Positions 17,582 through 26,104 of a DNA stretch of 64,000 nucleotides are shown piece after piece. Within the stretch, counting starts at the first letter, position 1, and every line of letters starts with the position of its first letter. This DNA comes from Erythrobacter aurantius. GTDB taxonomy: Bacteria; Pseudomonadota; Alphaproteobacteria; Sphingomonadales; Sphingomonadaceae. Below the pieces are notes generated by a model. That model was not told the DNA's origin and made no database searches. It worked only from the letters and a program-made list of their open reading frames with translations. Position numbers and translations under genes: made by a program. Where the stretch lies: positions 3,062,001 to 3,126,000 of the forward strand of contig NZ_CP090949.1 in assembly GCF_023823125.1 (NCBI RefSeq), written 5' to 3'.

Positions 17582-18669
17582 CTGCGACAATCCCTTTGGG
17601 CGACCTTGTCGAAATTAAGGGCGGCGGAACGCCCAGCCGTGCTCAAAGTACTTTTTGGGATGGCCCTATCCCGTGGGCGACTGTGAAGGATTTCAAGACC
17701 ACGACACTAGATCGCACAATCGAAACGATCACCGAAGCAGGTCTAAACAATTCGTCCGCGAACCTAATTCCTGCGGGCTCGATTATCGTGCCAACGCGCA
17801 TGGCGGTGGGAAAAGCCGCCATCAACAACATTGATATCGCCATCAATCAGGATCTCAAAGCGCTCTTGCCGAATGCAGCAATAGACAGACGCTTCCTACT
17901 ACATTTCCTCGTTTCAAAAAGTGAGTTCCTCAATTCCCGGGCCCAAGGCGCGACAGTCAAAGGGATCAAGTTGGATGTTCTAAGAGAGCTTCCGGTTCCT
18001 GATCTTCCAACCAGCGAACAGCAACGCATTGCTGCGATCCTCGACAAGGCAGACGCCATTCGCCGCAGGCGTGAGGAAGCTCTCAGCTTGGCGGATGCGT
18101 TTCTGCGGTCAGTATTCCTGGATATGTTTGGAGATCCTGTCACGAACCAGAGAGGTTATCGGCAAATTCCTTTGGGAGAGATCATAAAGGTTTCGAGTGG
18201 CAATGGCCTCACAGCAAGGATGATGGATCCAGAGGGAAAATACCCTGTTTACGGTGGCAACGGCATCAATGGCTGTCACGCCGAATATATGTTCGAGGAA
18301 CCGCAGATAGTCATCGGTAGAGTGGGAGTTTATTGCGGCGCTGTTCACGTCAGCAAGCCAAAATCTTGGATTACAGATAATGCCCTGTACGTTAAGGAAT
18401 TTAGGATTCCAATCAACCGAACCTACCTCGAATGGGCTCTACGATTTGCAGATCTTAATCAGTACGCCGGGCGAGCGGCTCAGCCGCTAATTTCTGGAAG
18501 CAGAATTTACCCTGTAGAGATTGTCGTCCCCGACGATAACGAACAAGCAAAGTTTGAGTGTGTCGTTCATCAGCATGAAGAGCTCGTAGCCTCTCTCCGA
18601 TCCGCTTCGGCAAAAGCGAACGACTTGTTTGGCTCGCTTGCGCAGCGCGCGTTTCACGGCGAGCTGTAG
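17578..18669 (+). CDS. hsdS: Type I specificity subunit (HsdS)
   Basis: The protein has 363 residues with the two-repeat architecture of specificity subunits. The first target-recognition domain starts [15 protein letters not shown] and ends in the central conserved helix with [15 protein letters not shown]. The second starts I-P-L-G-E-I-I-K-V near 197 and ends in another helix near 330-360. It is a bit shorter than typical 400-residue forms but shows no truncation. The target sequence cannot be read. It begins in an ATGA overlap with hsdM. Confidence 0.92.
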   Translation: MTATIPLGDLVEIKGGGTPSRAQSTFWDGPIPWATVKDFKTTTLDRTIETITEAGLNNSSANLIPAGSIIVPTRMAVGKAAINNIDIAINQDLKALLPNAAIDRRFLLHFLVSKSEFLNSRAQGATVKGIKLDVLRELPVPDLPTSEQQRIAAILDKADAIRRRREEALSLADAFLRSVFLDMFGDPVTNQRGYRQIPLGEIIKVSSGNGLTARMMDPEGKYPVYGGNGINGCHAEYMFEEPQIVIGRVGVYCGAVHVSKPKSWITDNALYVKEFRIPINRTYLEWALRFADLNQYAGRAAQPLISGSRIYPVEIVVPDDNEQAKFECVVHQHEELVASLRSASAKANDLFGSLAQRAFHGEL

Positions 18670-18678
18670 GAACAGAAA

Positions 18679-20547
18679 ATGCGTCTCAGTCATATCGAAA
18701 TCGAGAACTTCAAAGGCATAGGAGCGAAGCAAAGCATCGACCTTGCACCAATCACGCTGCTTTTTGGCCCAAACAGTGCCGGCAAGAGCACGATACTTCA
18801 GGCTCTGCATTACCTTCGTGAGATTCTTGAAAGAAACAATCCTGACCCGGATCAAACTATCGCTGGTGGTCTGACGGACCTCGGTGGCTTTGCTACGCTC
18901 GTACATAATCATGATCTGAGCCAGCCGATCCGTATTAAGGCTCGCCTCGACCTTTCCGAAGATCAGGGCAGCGATCTGCTCCCTTTGAATTCGGGTGTGC
19001 GCTGGAAGGATGATGAGTTTTCGCAGCTGGGTATTCGCTATCTAATAGGAGAGAACACCGAGCTCCGCGACTATGCCGTCGTCCAAGAGATTGGTCTTGA
19101 AATCGAGGTCAGGTGGAGTGATCTCGCTGGCGGTCCATATGTGCCATCCATCTCAGTCGAGATAGATGGCGAGCACCTAGCCGAAATCGTCTCACCAGCG
19201 CAGCCAGGACGCGCACGTTTGTGTAACATCGCGTTTGATCATCCTATTCTTAGACCAATCCTCGATCCACTTGAGGATGAACAGCTTGACCTAGATGACA
19301 AAGAGAGTCCGCTAAAAGAACAGTTTTTAGACCTCTCAAGACTGATGTCTATGGTCCCAGGCTTGCAAGGAAAGCCGCTCGAACTTGGCTCCGGCGTAAG
19401 CGGTGCACTAAGAAATCAACTAAGAGAACGACTGAGCGCAACCAACTCTCGGGATTCCAAGTTCGAACCCATTTATGACGCTGAAGAAGTCGAAAAGTCA
19501 TCCTATGCTGTTGCAGTCGCGACCGAATTCGGTGCTCTGCCGAATATCGATCGTCCAATGGAGGTCGATCTCAGGGACATTGATCCAGATGACATTGCAG
19601 AAGCTGAAGCAAGTTTACCAGACTTCTTCCAAAGGCCTGGAACAGGGAAGACTCAGAGAGCTATCGATATTGAGATGAAACGCCGGCGAGGGTTGTCCGA
19701 GCTTCTCGACGAGTTGGTGCTCGGACCTGTGAGAGTTGTTCGCGATTACCTGTCAACGATGACATACATCGGCCCCCTCAGGGAAATCCCAAACCGCGCC
19801 TACAAGCCACGACTTTCACCTGATGAATCGCGTTGGGCTCAGGGACTCGCTGCCTGGGATATACTTTACACCCAACCAACCGACGATCTCTTAGACGTTG
19901 TAAATGGGTGGATGTCATCAAGCGAGCGGCTGCAAACAGGGTATCGCCTTAGCAAAATCCAATCGAAACAGATTCCAACCTCAAGCGGCTTTCATCAACT
20001 GTTCCAGCGTGGGATCGAGGAAGACGATCTGGGCGACTTGCAAGAGCTCTACATGTCGATGCCAACGTCGACAGAAATTGCTCTGGTAGACGTTAACCGG
20101 GGCACCATGGTTTCGCCTAGCGACGTAGGGGTAGGCATTTCTCAGATGGTGCCTGTAGTGGTTGCCTGCCTCATGGAGCCAAAAGGCCTCGTGGCGATCG
20201 AGCAACCTGAATTGCATATCCATCCCGCAATTCAGGTGGGCTTAGGAGACCTATTCATTGAGGCAACTCAAGGGCCTCAACCCGCTATTGGCGCGGAACG
20301 AACAGTGCTGATTGAGACCCACAGTGAACACCTTATGCTCCGGCTTCTTCGGCGTGTTCGAGAGAAGACCGACAACGAACTTTCTCCTGGATTCAAAGGT
20401 CTTACATCAAGGGACCTGTCAGTCATCTACGTCGACAACGACACCCAAGGGACCCAATTCAAGAAACTGCGAGTCAGTGAGGATGGTGACTTCCTTGATC
20501 GTTGGCCTCGTGGCTTTTTCGATGAACGGGCGGAGGAGCTTTTCTAA
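18679..20547 (+). CDS. AAA/SMC-like ATPase (DUF3696/OLD-like) downstream of hsdS
   Basis: The protein has 622 residues. The N-terminus I-E-I-E-N-F-K-G-I-G and G-P-N-S-A-G-K-S-T at 30-38 give an ABC-type Walker A. Near 503 the sequence V-A-I-E-Q-P-E-L-H-I-H-P is the Walker B with D-loop-like histidines, and I-E-T-H-S-E-H near 545 is the switch. No TOPRIM domain follows, so it is not a full OLD nuclease. It starts 9 bases after hsdS and overlaps the next gene as TAATG, so it belongs to the sigma-54 operon. Such ATPases serve as sensors or motors in several antiphage systems; here the partner is the PLD-like gene. Confidence 0.82.
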   Translation: MRLSHIEIENFKGIGAKQSIDLAPITLLFGPNSAGKSTILQALHYLREILERNNPDPDQTIAGGLTDLGGFATLVHNHDLSQPIRIKARLDLSEDQGSDLLPLNSGVRWKDDEFSQLGIRYLIGENTELRDYAVVQEIGLEIEVRWSDLAGGPYVPSISVEIDGEHLAEIVSPAQPGRARLCNIAFDHPILRPILDPLEDEQLDLDDKESPLKEQFLDLSRLMSMVPGLQGKPLELGSGVSGALRNQLRERLSATNSRDSKFEPIYDAEEVEKSSYAVAVATEFGALPNIDRPMEVDLRDIDPDDIAEAEASLPDFFQRPGTGKTQRAIDIEMKRRRGLSELLDELVLGPVRVVRDYLSTMTYIGPLREIPNRAYKPRLSPDESRWAQGLAAWDILYTQPTDDLLDVVNGWMSSSERLQTGYRLSKIQSKQIPTSSGFHQLFQRGIEEDDLGDLQELYMSMPTSTEIALVDVNRGTMVSPSDVGVGISQMVPVVVACLMEPKGLVAIEQPELHIHPAIQVGLGDLFIEATQGPQPAIGAERTVLIETHSEHLMLRLLRRVREKTDNELSPGFKGLTSRDLSVIYVDNDTQGTQFKKLRVSEDGDFLDRWPRGFFDERAEELF

Positions 20548-21482
20548 TGCACTCCGAATACGCCGTAGAGCCCACTGCTATTGGATCTGATTGGCCAACC
20601 TTTAAATATCTCATTGAAAAGTTTAGTTTCGATAAGGGGCGCCTGATTTCTCGCTTGCCTTCGAAATGGGAAAAGAAGGTTATCGCCGCGGCCAAGGACG
20701 CAAACCTTTCAGACGTCCAGATCTCAAGCATCATCGAAAGGCTGAAAAGTACCAAGAAAGCGCGTGTCTTCGATCTGGGGCGCAAAATTGAGAATGGTGA
20801 AGATTGGATCGATAGCGTGTTGAGGGAGCATGCAAGCCGGCCATTCCGAGGGATCATTTGCAAGGAAAAGCCAACTGGTTGCGCCGAGGCACTCACGGCA
20901 GATGATTGCGACGACGACCACCCGCTCTTCAAGGTGTCGAGAAGTCGAGATGTGAACCGCGTGGCCGATGAGATTTCTGACGCGCTCTTCTTTCTCTTAG
21001 CCCCTGCAACGGAGATAGATGTAGTCGATCCATTCTTTGACCTCCGGCCGAGCAAAGGGGATTTTTTGGGTCCTATCGCTGCATTGCTTGCCAAACTGGC
21101 GGCAGCAGGGTTCTCCGACAAGACGCTTCGGATTCACTATCGAACTCATGATTCGAGGCCTCCCGATCATATGGTTGCCAAGGACGCGCCAGGCTTAACG
21201 GCCGGCCTTATTCCGCCAGGCTTCAAGCTACAGCTCTTTGAATGGGCGGAGATCGAGGGCGGGAAAGACCTTCACGATCGGTTCTTTCTTACGAATTTTG
21301 GCGGCATCCAAATTGGAATTGGTCCCGCAGCGGCAGCTGAAGGCAAAGACACCACGTTCACACTCCTTGATGATGACCATGCCCAAGATTGGCGATCACG
21401 CTTTGAGCTAAATGCGACAATCTACAATCGAATTGGGCGCATCGTGGAGATAGACTCTCAAGGCAATGTGGCGCTCATCTGA
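20547..21482 (+). CDS. Putative PLD-like effector protein coupled to the ATPase
   Basis: The protein has 311 residues. The segment K-D-L-H-D-R-F-F-L-T-N-F-G-G-I-Q-I-G-I-G near 240-259, preceded by I-D-V-V-D-P-F-F-D near 155, resembles the half-site of phospholipase-D-type nucleases, but the second Lys of HxK is replaced by Arg (H-D-R). It starts inside the ATPase stop codon. Its role as effector is inferred from the pairing. The 186 bases that follow, up to the DUF3489 gene, hold no gene. Confidence 0.6.
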   Translation: MHSEYAVEPTAIGSDWPTFKYLIEKFSFDKGRLISRLPSKWEKKVIAAAKDANLSDVQISSIIERLKSTKKARVFDLGRKIENGEDWIDSVLREHASRPFRGIICKEKPTGCAEALTADDCDDDHPLFKVSRSRDVNRVADEISDALFFLLAPATEIDVVDPFFDLRPSKGDFLGPIAALLAKLAAAGFSDKTLRIHYRTHDSRPPDHMVAKDAPGLTAGLIPPGFKLQLFEWAEIEGGKDLHDRFFLTNFGGIQIGIGPAAAAEGKDTTFTLLDDDHAQDWRSRFELNATIYNRIGRIVEIDSQGNVALI

Positions 21483-21668
21483 TCGACTCATAACTTTCGA
21501 TTTCTAGCTGAAATCACTCGACTTCCCTTCCATTCCAAGCATTGCTGTTCGTGAGGTTACGAGCGCCAATCGAGCACGTCACGACCTGACCCGGCCACCA
21601 GATCAGCGATGCCCGGGCTCTGAGTGGTGGGAGCGGCAATGCGCTGCTCCGATCATAGGAGACCACCC

Positions 21669-21899
21669 ATGGCTACGAAGAAGAACCCGCAAGCAACACC
21701 GAAGACCAGCAAGATCGCCGACGTCATTGCACTGCTGCAACGAAGCGAAGGCGCAACGCTCGACGAGATAGTCAGGACGACAGGCTGGCAACCCCATTCA
21801 GCACGCGCTGCACTGACCGGCCTCAAGAAGAAGGGCCACTTCATCGAGAAAACGAAGCATAGCGACGTGACCTTCTACCGTATCAACGGGGCCTCGTGA
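21669..21899 (+). CDS. DUF3489 family protein
   Basis: This 76-residue protein has a short basic tail and a winged-helix core: I-A-D-V-I-A-L-L-Q-R, T-L-D-E-I-V-R-T-T-G-W-Q-P-H-S-A-R-A-A-L-T-G-L-K-K-K-G. It is typical of DUF3489 proteins found beside serine recombinases in alphaproteobacteria. AGGAG lies 7 bases before the ATG at 21669. It overlaps the next gene as TGATG. It probably binds DNA and assists or regulates recombination. Confidence 0.85.
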   Translation: MATKKNPQATPKTSKIADVIALLQRSEGATLDEIVRTTGWQPHSARAALTGLKKKGHFIEKTKHSDVTFYRINGAS

Positions 21900-22318
21900 T
21901 GCAGCGCGCCGATCTCGATACCGAACTGGCTGCGCTGGCGACACTGTCGCTGGCGCAGCTGCGCGAGAAGTGGAAGCAGGTTACTGACAAACCGGCCCCA
22001 CGTGTCAGTGCGGCAATGCTGCGCCTGGCCCTTGCCTGGGAATTGCAGGTCAGCGTCTATGGCGGGCTGTCACGCCGAACACAGCAGACATTGGATCAGC
22101 TTGCACGCGGCAACACTCAGACCCGCGCTACCCAGCCCGGCATGCGGCTCATGCGCGAGTGGAACGGCACGCTGCACGTGGTCACTGTCGATGATGACGG
22201 AACCATTCGCTGGAACGACCAGCAATGGAAGTCGCTGAGCGCAGTTGCGCGTGCCATCACTGGAACGCGCTGGTCAGGGCCCGCTTTCTTCGGATTGAAG
22301 CCGAGGAGAGCAGCATGA
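21899..22318 (+). CDS. DUF2924 family protein
   Basis: The 139-residue protein has the DUF2924 pattern: an L-R-E-K-W helix region, L-A-W-E-L-Q, then P-G-M-R-L-M-R-E-W-N-G and T-H/L-V-V-T-V-D-D-D-G with a final S-A-V-A-R-A-I-T-G-T-R-W-S-G-P-A-F-F-G-L. It sits between DUF3489 and the recombinase with overlaps on both sides, the usual conserved trio. Function is unproven; it is thought to be an accessory factor of the recombinase. Confidence 0.88.
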   Translation: MQRADLDTELAALATLSLAQLREKWKQVTDKPAPRVSAAMLRLALAWELQVSVYGGLSRRTQQTLDQLARGNTQTRATQPGMRLMREWNGTLHVVTVDDDGTIRWNDQQWKSLSAVARAITGTRWSGPAFFGLKPRRAA

Positions 22319-23997
22319 AGAGTATTCGCTGCGCCATCTACACCCGCAAGTCGAGCGATGAGGGGCTGGAGCAGGATTTCAATTCGCTTGATGCACAGCG
22401 CGAAGCCTGTGCTGCCTATGTGCTGAGCCAGGCCAGCGAGGGCTGGAAACTTGTGCCTGACCACTATGATGATGGCGGATTGTCGGGAGGAACGTTGGAG
22501 CGCCCTTCCCTCCAGCGGCTGCTGGGTGATGTGAAGCAGGGCCTTGTCGATATCATCGTCGTCTACAAGGTCGATCGCCTGACTCGTTCGCTGCTCGATT
22601 TCTCGAAACTGGTCGAAACCTTCGATGAAGCCAAGGTCAGCTTTGTCTCGGTGACCCAGTCATTCAATACGACCACCAGTATGGGCAGACTGACGCTCAA
22701 CATGCTCTTGTCCTTCGCCCAGTTTGAACGCGAAGTCACCGCCGAACGTATTCGCGATAAGATTGCTGCATCGAAAGCAAAGGGCATGTGGATGGGCGGG
22801 GTCCCGCCGCTGGGATACAAGCCCGATGGTCGCAGCCTTGCCATTTTCGAAGAGCATGCGGCGATCGTGCGCGACATCTTCCACCGCTATCGCAATGTAG
22901 GCAAAGTCAGGCAGGTTGCAGAAGAGCTGGCACGCGAGGGCATCCATGCACCTTTGCGCCTGACAGCAAATGGCAAGAGTTATGGCGGACGTCCCTTCTC
23001 CCGCGGCAACCTCTATCACCTCCTCAAGAACCCGATCTATTCCGGAGACATTGCCCATAAGGACAAGACTTATTCAGGGATGCATGAAGCCATCATTCCC
23101 AAGGAAGAATGGGAAGCGGTCCAGCAGCAACTGACCGAGAATACGCAAGGGACACGAAAGGCGAGACAACAAAACCGCAGCCTACTCGCCGGCATCCTGT
23201 TTGACGAGCATGGAAGGCCTCTGCAGGCCGTGCACACCTGCAAGGGTAACAAGCGCTATCGCTATTATGTCAGCCGTACGGACGATCTGACAGGTGTCGA
23301 CGACACAAGACCCGTCCTGCGCATGCCCGCCAAGGAGATCGAACAGGTTGTTCGCGGTGAGTTGAGAAAGCTTCTGATAGATCCGCTCACTCTTGCTGGA
23401 CAAGCCGGATTGCACATTACGCCTGCAGTGCTGGGACAGATCCAGGCCATTGCAGATGAGAGCTACGCTATGCTGATCCGTGGAGGCTCAACGCTCCTGC
23501 GCGATCTTATCTCCAAAGCAGTGGTTTACCCCAACAGGCTCACATTTGAGCTCTCCTGCCAGGGGATCGCGGAGTTGTTCGAGCTTTCGCAGTCCGATCA
23601 TGGGCCAGGGACAATCACACATGAAACTGCGGTTAGACTCACAAGGTCAGGCTTGGCCATGCGGCTTGTACATGACGGTGGAGTCCCGGCAGCCCCGCGC
23701 GAGCCAGACCCGGCACTGCTTCGCCTTCTGCTCCAGGCACGAGCCTGGTGGGCCGAGCTGGCAAAGGGCGAGACGGACATCGCCAAGCTCTCGCGCAAGG
23801 AGGGCATGACCGCCTCCTGGATGACGCGCGTGGTCAGGCTGGTGTTCCTCGCTCCCGAAGTCGTCGAGGCCGTTCTCGCGGGGCGGGTAGGAGCCGGATT
23901 AGACGCAAAAAGCCTCCTAGCTTCTGGCGGAGTTGACGCCAACTGGTCGAAGCAAAGAGCGCATTTCCTGCCTCTGTCCAAAAACGGACTTGCATAG
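22315..23997 (+). CDS. Large serine recombinase
   Basis: The protein has 560 residues. The resolvase-type catalytic domain begins C-A-I-Y-T-R-K-S-S with the nucleophilic Ser at 13 or 14, and has V-Y-K-V-D-R-L-T-R-S and the F-E-R-E-V-T-A-E-R-I-R-D-K helix. The recombinase domain follows (G-N-L-Y-H-L-L-K-N-P-I-Y-S-G), then a C-terminal extension. The ATG at 22315 overlaps the DUF2924 stop. A longer upstream frame overlaps that gene and is not used. It probably integrates or excises the element. Confidence 0.93.
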   Translation: MKSIRCAIYTRKSSDEGLEQDFNSLDAQREACAAYVLSQASEGWKLVPDHYDDGGLSGGTLERPSLQRLLGDVKQGLVDIIVVYKVDRLTRSLLDFSKLVETFDEAKVSFVSVTQSFNTTTSMGRLTLNMLLSFAQFEREVTAERIRDKIAASKAKGMWMGGVPPLGYKPDGRSLAIFEEHAAIVRDIFHRYRNVGKVRQVAEELAREGIHAPLRLTANGKSYGGRPFSRGNLYHLLKNPIYSGDIAHKDKTYSGMHEAIIPKEEWEAVQQQLTENTQGTRKARQQNRSLLAGILFDEHGRPLQAVHTCKGNKRYRYYVSRTDDLTGVDDTRPVLRMPAKEIEQVVRGELRKLLIDPLTLAGQAGLHITPAVLGQIQAIADESYAMLIRGGSTLLRDLISKAVVYPNRLTFELSCQGIAELFELSQSDHGPGTITHETAVRLTRSGLAMRLVHDGGVPAAPREPDPALLRLLLQARAWWAELAKGETDIAKLSRKEGMTASWMTRVVRLVFLAPEVVEAVLAGRVGAGLDAKSLLASGGVDANWSKQRAHFLPLSKNGLA

Positions 23998-24083
23998 TGC
24001 TCCCTGTTATGGCCCATTAGCAAGCCAACGACCTGGCACGGCAAGTGCGGGTGAGCCCAAAGTTCATTCCGCACTTGGATGTA

Positions 24084-24133
24084 GGCCCCTAGTTCATGGG
24101 GCCAGGTCCTGAACTCCGATTGGAGACAGGACC
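24084..24133 (+). promoter_or_regulatory. Two adjacent stem-loops in the 186-bp recombinase-methyltransferase gap
   Basis: GGCCCC-N8-GGGGCC occupies 24084-24103. Directly after it, GGTCCTG (24105-24111) pairs with CAGGACC (24127-24133), with an inner CTCC/GGAG pair. There is no T run, so a simple terminator is unlikely for either. They lie 50-100 bases before the methyltransferase start and could act in the leader RNA or as recombinase or partition sites. The rest of the gap shows nothing else I can support. Confidence 0.45.
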
Positions 24134-24183
24134 GACTGCACGCCCAGCGCCTCCTCCATCGGAACCAACCGAAGGAGGACATA

Positions 24184-25689
24184 ATGAAACTCAAAGACCA
24201 TCCCAAGAAGACGCCTCATGGCAGTCATCAGCCTGCCAACAAGAGCAAACTGCTTGCCAACAAACTGAAGGCGCAGCTGCAGAAGAAGTCGCGCGCCCGC
24301 CGCGATCGCCATGCAGCCGCATCCAGCGTCGCAAGTGCGGCAACGTTCCACGGCCGCAACGATTTGCAGCCCGATCTGCAGCTCGTAGAAAAACCGATCG
24401 AGGCCCTGCGACCGTCACCCGACCGGGCACGCATCACCACACCCCAGCAGCTCGAAGGGGTTATCAAGTCGATCAAGCGGCTGGGCCTGGTGCTTCCCGT
24501 GCTCATCGATGGATCAGATACGATTGTCTCCGGCCATGTGATCTGGGAAGCAGCAAGTAAGCTTGGCTTCGAGACCATCAGCTGCATTGTCATCGAGCAT
24601 CTCGACGAAACGGAGCTCAAGGCACTTTCGCTCGCTCTCAACCGCATGGCAGAAACGGGAGGCTGGGATCTCGAACTGCTCCGCGAGCAGATGATCGCCA
24701 TCGAGTCTGCCGGAATCGAACTCACCACAACCGGCTTTACCCTGCCCGAGATCGATCAGATCCTCATTGTCAGTGAACCCTTCGAAGAAGAGGAAGAACC
24801 TGAAGAAGGCGAAACAGCCGAGGGGGACATCAACACCGTCTCTCGCGAGGCTGATCTCTTTCAGTTGGGTGACCACCGTTTACTGTGCGGCGATGCTCTG
24901 ATTGCAGCATCCTACGAGCTACTCCTTGAAGGGTTTCTCGCACACTGCGTCTTCAGTGATCCGCCCTATAACTGCCCGATCGATGGTTTCGTCAGCGGCC
25001 TGGGCCAGCACAAACACGAAAATTTCGCCATGGCAGTCGGCGAGATGGACCAGGAAGCGTTCCGCGACTTCCTCAAGACGTACCTCGCACACTGCAAGTC
25101 CTATACCTCCGAAGGCGCTATCACCTTCGCCTGCATGGACTGGCGGCAGATAGAGCAGCTCCTTCTCGCCGCAGACGATGCCGGCCTCAAGCGGACCAAC
25201 GTTGCCGTCTGGAATAAGGGCTCTGGCGGCATGGGAGGCATCTACCGCTCGGCACATGAGTTCATCGCTGTGCTGTGCAATGGCAAGACGCCTGCAACGA
25301 ATAATGTCGAACTCGGCCGCCACGGGCGCGATCGCACCAATGTGTGGTCCTATCCAGGCGCCAACCGCCGCGGTTCCTCCTCCTGCAAGGCCTTGGCTGA
25401 CCACCCTACTCCCAAGCCGATCGAGCTGGTCGAGGATGCCCTGCTGGACGTGAGCAACAGGGGTGAGATCGTGCTCGATCCCTTCCTCGGTTCGGGCACG
25501 ACCATGATCGCCGCCGAGCGTGTCGGGCGCATCTGCTGCGGCATCGAACTCGATCCCAAATATGTCGATCGCGCCATCCGTCGCTGGGAAGCTTTCACGG
25601 GGGAGCACGCCATCCACGTCGCAACCGGAATGACGTTCGAGGAACTCGGCCATGCCCGCGCCTCGGCACAGGAGGACAGCCATGACTGA
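24184..25689 (+). CDS. ParB-domain DNA methyltransferase
   Basis: The protein has 501 residues. A Lys-rich N-terminal tail precedes a ParB/Srx-like nuclease-fold domain (I-E-A-L-R-P-S-P, I-V-S-G-H-V-I-W-E-A-A near 115-125). The second half is a DNA methylase: D-P-P-Y-N at 259-263 and L-D-P-F-L-G-S-G-T-T near 431-440. The order of motifs fits the N4/N6 beta class. Such fusions are typical of prophages and mobile elements and probably protect the element from restriction. A GGAGG binding site lies 6 bases before the ATG. It overlaps the DUF5681 gene. Confidence 0.92.
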   Translation: MKLKDHPKKTPHGSHQPANKSKLLANKLKAQLQKKSRARRDRHAAASSVASAATFHGRNDLQPDLQLVEKPIEALRPSPDRARITTPQQLEGVIKSIKRLGLVLPVLIDGSDTIVSGHVIWEAASKLGFETISCIVIEHLDETELKALSLALNRMAETGGWDLELLREQMIAIESAGIELTTTGFTLPEIDQILIVSEPFEEEEEPEEGETAEGDINTVSREADLFQLGDHRLLCGDALIAASYELLLEGFLAHCVFSDPPYNCPIDGFVSGLGQHKHENFAMAVGEMDQEAFRDFLKTYLAHCKSYTSEGAITFACMDWRQIEQLLLAADDAGLKRTNVAVWNKGSGGMGGIYRSAHEFIAVLCNGKTPATNNVELGRHGRDRTNVWSYPGANRRGSSSCKALADHPTPKPIELVEDALLDVSNRGEIVLDPFLGSGTTMIAAERVGRICCGIELDPKYVDRAIRRWEAFTGEHAIHVATGMTFEELGHARASAQEDSHD

Positions 25690-26104
25690 TAAACCCAAGA
25701 AGAAGCCCTCGAAGTGGGGCTATGGCAAGACCGATCCCGACACTCACTGGAAGAAGGGGTGTAAGTCTCCCAACCCGAAGGGTCGACCTAAGGGATCGAA
25801 GAACCAGAAGACCCTATGGAAGGAGGCGGTGGAGAAGAAGATCACCGTCACTTTCGACGGCGAGACCCAGAAGATGACCAAGCAGCAGCTATACTACCAT
25901 CAGCTAGCGCAGAAGGCTGCAGCCGGAGATCTGAAGGCAACCGCAATGCTGCTTAGCCTCGACGAGAAATTCGATCCGGGCGAGACCATCCCGCCTACAA
26001 AGGAGGAGTCAGCAGCTGACTTCGACACGCTCGAAGAATGGCTCAAGCTGAAGGAGACGTTCAAGGTTTTCAAGAAACCGGATGAGGAGAAAGACGATGG
26101 CTGA
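25682..26104 (+). CDS. DUF5681 family protein (terminase-associated)
   Basis: The 140-residue protein begins with a basic stretch and the motif N-P-K-G-R-P-K-G-S-K-N, diagnostic of DUF5681. These proteins sit directly before terminase large subunits, and here the gene overlaps the terminase start by 8 bases. A small-terminase-like DNA-binding role is possible. The ATG at 25682 lies within the end of the methyltransferase gene. Confidence 0.85.
   Translation: MTDKPKKKPSKWGYGKTDPDTHWKKGCKSPNPKGRPKGSKNQKTLWKEAVEKKITVTFDGETQKMTKQQLYYHQLAQKAAAGDLKATAMLLSLDEKFDPGETIPPTKEESAADFDTLEEWLKLKETFKVFKKPDEEKDDG

Noticed and set aside
22225..22314. Upstream extension of the serine recombinase frame
   Set aside because: It lies inside the DUF2924 gene; the ATG at 22315 gives the standard N-terminus with the catalytic Ser at 13-14.
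24033..24049. Third sigma-54-like motif CTGGCACG-N4-GTGCG before the ParB-methyltransferase
   Set aside because: The GG/GC spacing is right but two of five -12 bases differ, and no link to the activator is visible. Kept as a weak possibility only.
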